Source of the DNA: Hydractinia symbiolongicarpus
Taxonomy: Eukaryota; Cnidaria; Hydrozoa; Anthoathecata; Hydractiniidae
Length of the DNA stretch: 60,000 bases
NCBI RefSeq assembly: GCF_029227915.1
Contig: NC_079882.1
Coordinates: 26,915,001-26,975,000, forward strand
Direction of reading: 5' to 3'
Part shown: positions 57,765 to 60,000 of the stretch, one piece after another
Numbering within the stretch: the stretch's first letter is position 1
How the letters are laid out: each line of letters opens with the position of its first letter
The notes under the pieces: model-generated
The model's input: only the letters and a program-made list of their open reading frames with translations
The model's database searches: none
What the model was told of the DNA's origin: nothing
Position numbers and translations under genes: made by a program

Positions 57765-58215
57765 AATTTTTGCGGGAAGAATTTTGTTTGCGAATTTCAC
57801 GAATGGACCCTAAATTCGCTAAATTAAATGCCCACGAAAAAGATCTTTTTGGCTCATTTGCGAAAATAAATTCCCACAAAGAAAATCCATTTTGCGATGA
57901 TTCACGAAATTTCGCGAAATTTTTCAAAAATCTGAAGATGATGCTACTACTCCCTAACTTCTCCTCGTTCCTTCCAAGATAACAAGGGTAGACTGGTAAA
58001 GAACATGGGAAAATTGTGACTCATGTAAGAAAAACCAATAAGTTTTCTTCTTTTTTTAAAATATCACCAAAATAGCATCGTAAAATATTTTTTTCAACTA
58101 TCAAGTCGCGAAAAATTAATTCCTGCGAAAATACTTTTTCTGGCCAATATGCGAAAAGTAATTCCACGAAATACAAAAAATTACGCGAATGGGGTGACTA
58201 GCGAAAATTTCTTCC
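57765..58215. repeat. GCGAAA/TTCGCG-rich degenerate repeat
   Basis: Words such as TTTGCGGGAAGAATTTTGTT, GCGAATTTCACGAA, GCGAAAATAAATTCCCAC, CACGAAATTTCGCGAAATTT, TCGCGAAAAATTAATTCCTG and TAGCGAAAATTTCTTCCCAC recur across 450 bases. This is the same composition style as the blocks at 7644-8100 and 13320-13910. It abuts the LINE remnant. Confidence 0.5.
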
Positions 58216-58600
58216 CACATAAATTTCTGACATTAAAGTATTTATAAATATGCTTATATTCTTGTACAAGTTATCTGCTTTATTCAATACAGACTTGCTA
58301 GCATTGCACCATGTAGAAGAACAGTAGTATAAATAAGGCATAACAAGAGCATTAACTAATAAATTTTTGGTGTCAGATATCAATTTGGAACTGTTGTATC
58401 TTATTTTACAGCTTAGATTGTTATCAAAAACCACAGCAAGATACTCCACTTTGCTTTTAGATACCAAAGGAATGCCATCATAACGAATAATTACATCATT
58501 ACAAGACTTTAATCTAGTCTTCTTACCAAAAAATATAACTTCTGTCTTACTAGTATTTATAGTAAGCTTATTTAACTTGAGCCAGTTACTTATATGGGTG
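58198..58600 (-). mobile_element. LINE reverse transcriptase remnant
   Basis: The minus-strand frame reads SNWLKLNKLTINTSKTEVIF, then VEYLAVVFDNNLS and NALVMPYLYYCSSTWCNAS. These are the blocks after the catalytic region of Jockey/CR1-type non-LTR reverse transcriptases (WLKxNKLxLNxxKT, YLGVxxDxxL, PxLxYCxxxW). Neither the YxDD core nor the endonuclease is present. It is a fragment. Confidence 0.75.
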
Positions 58601-60000
58601 GGTTTTTACTATTTACAATAGTTTAGTGAGCAATAACTTCTTTGGTGTACATATCTGGTGTAAAATTTACTCTTTACAGTGGAAGGATCAGAGCTAATAT
58701 TCAGGTTAGCAGTGTGTAGACTTTACAACAAAGGGACTTTGGTGACTTCCATAAAGAGGAGAATAATCTTTGTGAAGCTTCATAATTGCTATAGCAAACT
58801 TGATTGGAATATATTTGTTTACATATTTTGCAATATTTTCATATCAGATTTTATATATGTCTGTTTTTTGACGTTAAAAAAATGACAACAATCGATTAAA
58901 AGTTGAGCATCAACAAATAATTGTTGCTGCAATTTCTGCACTAGAACACTGCAGCAGTTTTGTTGTTTATATTTTGGAGTAACTAAAACATAAAAACTGG
59001 CATTTTAAACACAAAAGGAAACATTATGCTAAATTAAAAGACTAAGAATTGAGAATGTAGAAAGTAGTGAATTGAGAAATTAGTGACTTTACTAACATTT
59101 AAAAAACTACCTCAGAAGAATTTTGCTGACATGTGTTAATTGTTTTTCCCTAAAAACTTTTAATATTTATGCCTATTTTTATCATACTACGTAATTTTCT
59201 CTCATTGTATTAAATCGCTGATACAAAGTGCAAGAATTATAAAAAATAAGCTATGGCGCCAAACTATTGTTTTTGCAAAAAATATGACGTTGGACTCTGT
59301 AGCAATTACAAATAAACTTAACCTTGTAAGTGGTGAACTTACTGCCTGGTGTGGTAAACTTTAAGCCCAATGCTAACAAAAATTTGTAAAATGCGGACAT
59401 TTTGCTAGTTTTTGCTATTATTGGAAAGTCGAAATGTTGTTATATATGATTAAATTGAATTTGTCAAGCATCATTATATAAGCTATCTACAGAGCTTGAA
59501 ATATTCCATCCTGACCTTACTGATTGTGTCACAATTGAGGTATTCATCCCAATCAAATTGGGGCCATTGTATTCTTAAACAAAACAGTAAAGTGATTTTT
59601 TGTAGCTATCTAGCCAGCTAGCTACACAAAAGCTAGCCAGCTCGCTGAAATAAGTTGGAACCAAAAAGGAATTGAGCACAGATTTATTTACCCACCACAT
59701 TTGTTGGCAAAAAATTTTTATTATTTTAGCAATAGAAAGAAAAATTCATAAAAGATTGACAACTCACTTTTTCTCGTCATCTTTTGTCATCTGACAAGTT
59801 TTGTGGGAGAATGACATCTACCTTTCCCGAGTTGGCATTACCTACCCGACAGCGTTATCCCGTAATCAGCAATTGTGTTTACTTTAAAGAATGGTGGCCA
59901 ACTGTAAAAATGTAAACATAAATACTTGGGATTATTTTCTGACCTAAAAGGAAGCAACTAACCAGACGGTGTTACATCAAGCAAAACTAGCCACAACTAT
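58601..60000. other. right edge, mostly non-coding
   Basis: No secure gene. On the minus strand ATGACAAAAGATGACGAGAA near 59790 is followed by a GTGAGT donor and could be a first exon (of NIPA or another gene). A palindromic tract AGCTATCTAGCCAGCTAGCT lies near 59605-59640. Confidence 0.35.

Noticed and set aside
57609-57982. Two overlapping plus-strand ORFs (72 and 70 residues)
   Set aside because: They run into the GCGAAA-rich repeat block and lack start context, splice sites or a known motif.

Overview
The window is nuclear DNA of an early-branching animal, most likely a cnidarian and perhaps a hydrozoan. It is about two thirds A+T. Genes are split into many short exons by GT-AG introns. 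The gene content is metazoan (a VEGFR/PDGFR-type receptor, DSTYK, an optineurin/NEMO-type adaptor, a NIPA transporter). The spaces between genes are full of decayed DIRS, hAT, Penelope-like, LINE, SINE, Helitron and MITE copies. The cnidarian assignment is inference from gene family and repeat style; no species-specific marker was found.

Layout. 109-1608 (+): 3' part of a secreted EGF plus trypsin-fold protein with a degenerate active site. 3226-7155 (-): complete DSTYK kinase in five exons. 7.6-10.1 kb: a foldback repeat and a decayed DIRS-type retroelement. 10.1-19.5 kb: no convincing genes, only repeats. 19502-32085 (-): a complete 23-exon receptor tyrosine kinase with nine Ig domains and a VEGFR-type kinase. 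32868-35872: a full-length hAT transposon with terminal inverted repeats, broken by a 20-bp tandem duplication. 36739-44653 (-): an 11-exon, 973-residue optineurin-like coiled-coil protein with a UBAN motif and a C-terminal zinc finger; its introns hold a Penelope-type GIY-YIG ORF between perfect 83-bp inverted repeats, a 504-bp MITE and long (TA)n arrays. 45-54 kb: LINE and SINE fragments, MITEs and two weak exon candidates. 54483-55968 (-): most of a NIPA magnesium transporter. 57-60 kb: one orphan terminal exon and a LINE reverse transcriptase remnant.

The genes do not form an operon or obvious pathway cluster. The receptor is predicted to signal through Grb2- and PI3K-type tyrosine motifs in its tail. 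DSTYK and the optineurin-like adaptor belong to families tied to receptor, cell-death, NF-kB and autophagy signalling. No bacterial-style defence system or CRISPR array was seen. Exon junctions below were placed by hand from GT/AG sites and reading-frame phase; in the receptor, DSTYK, optineurin-like and NIPA models all internal phases agree.
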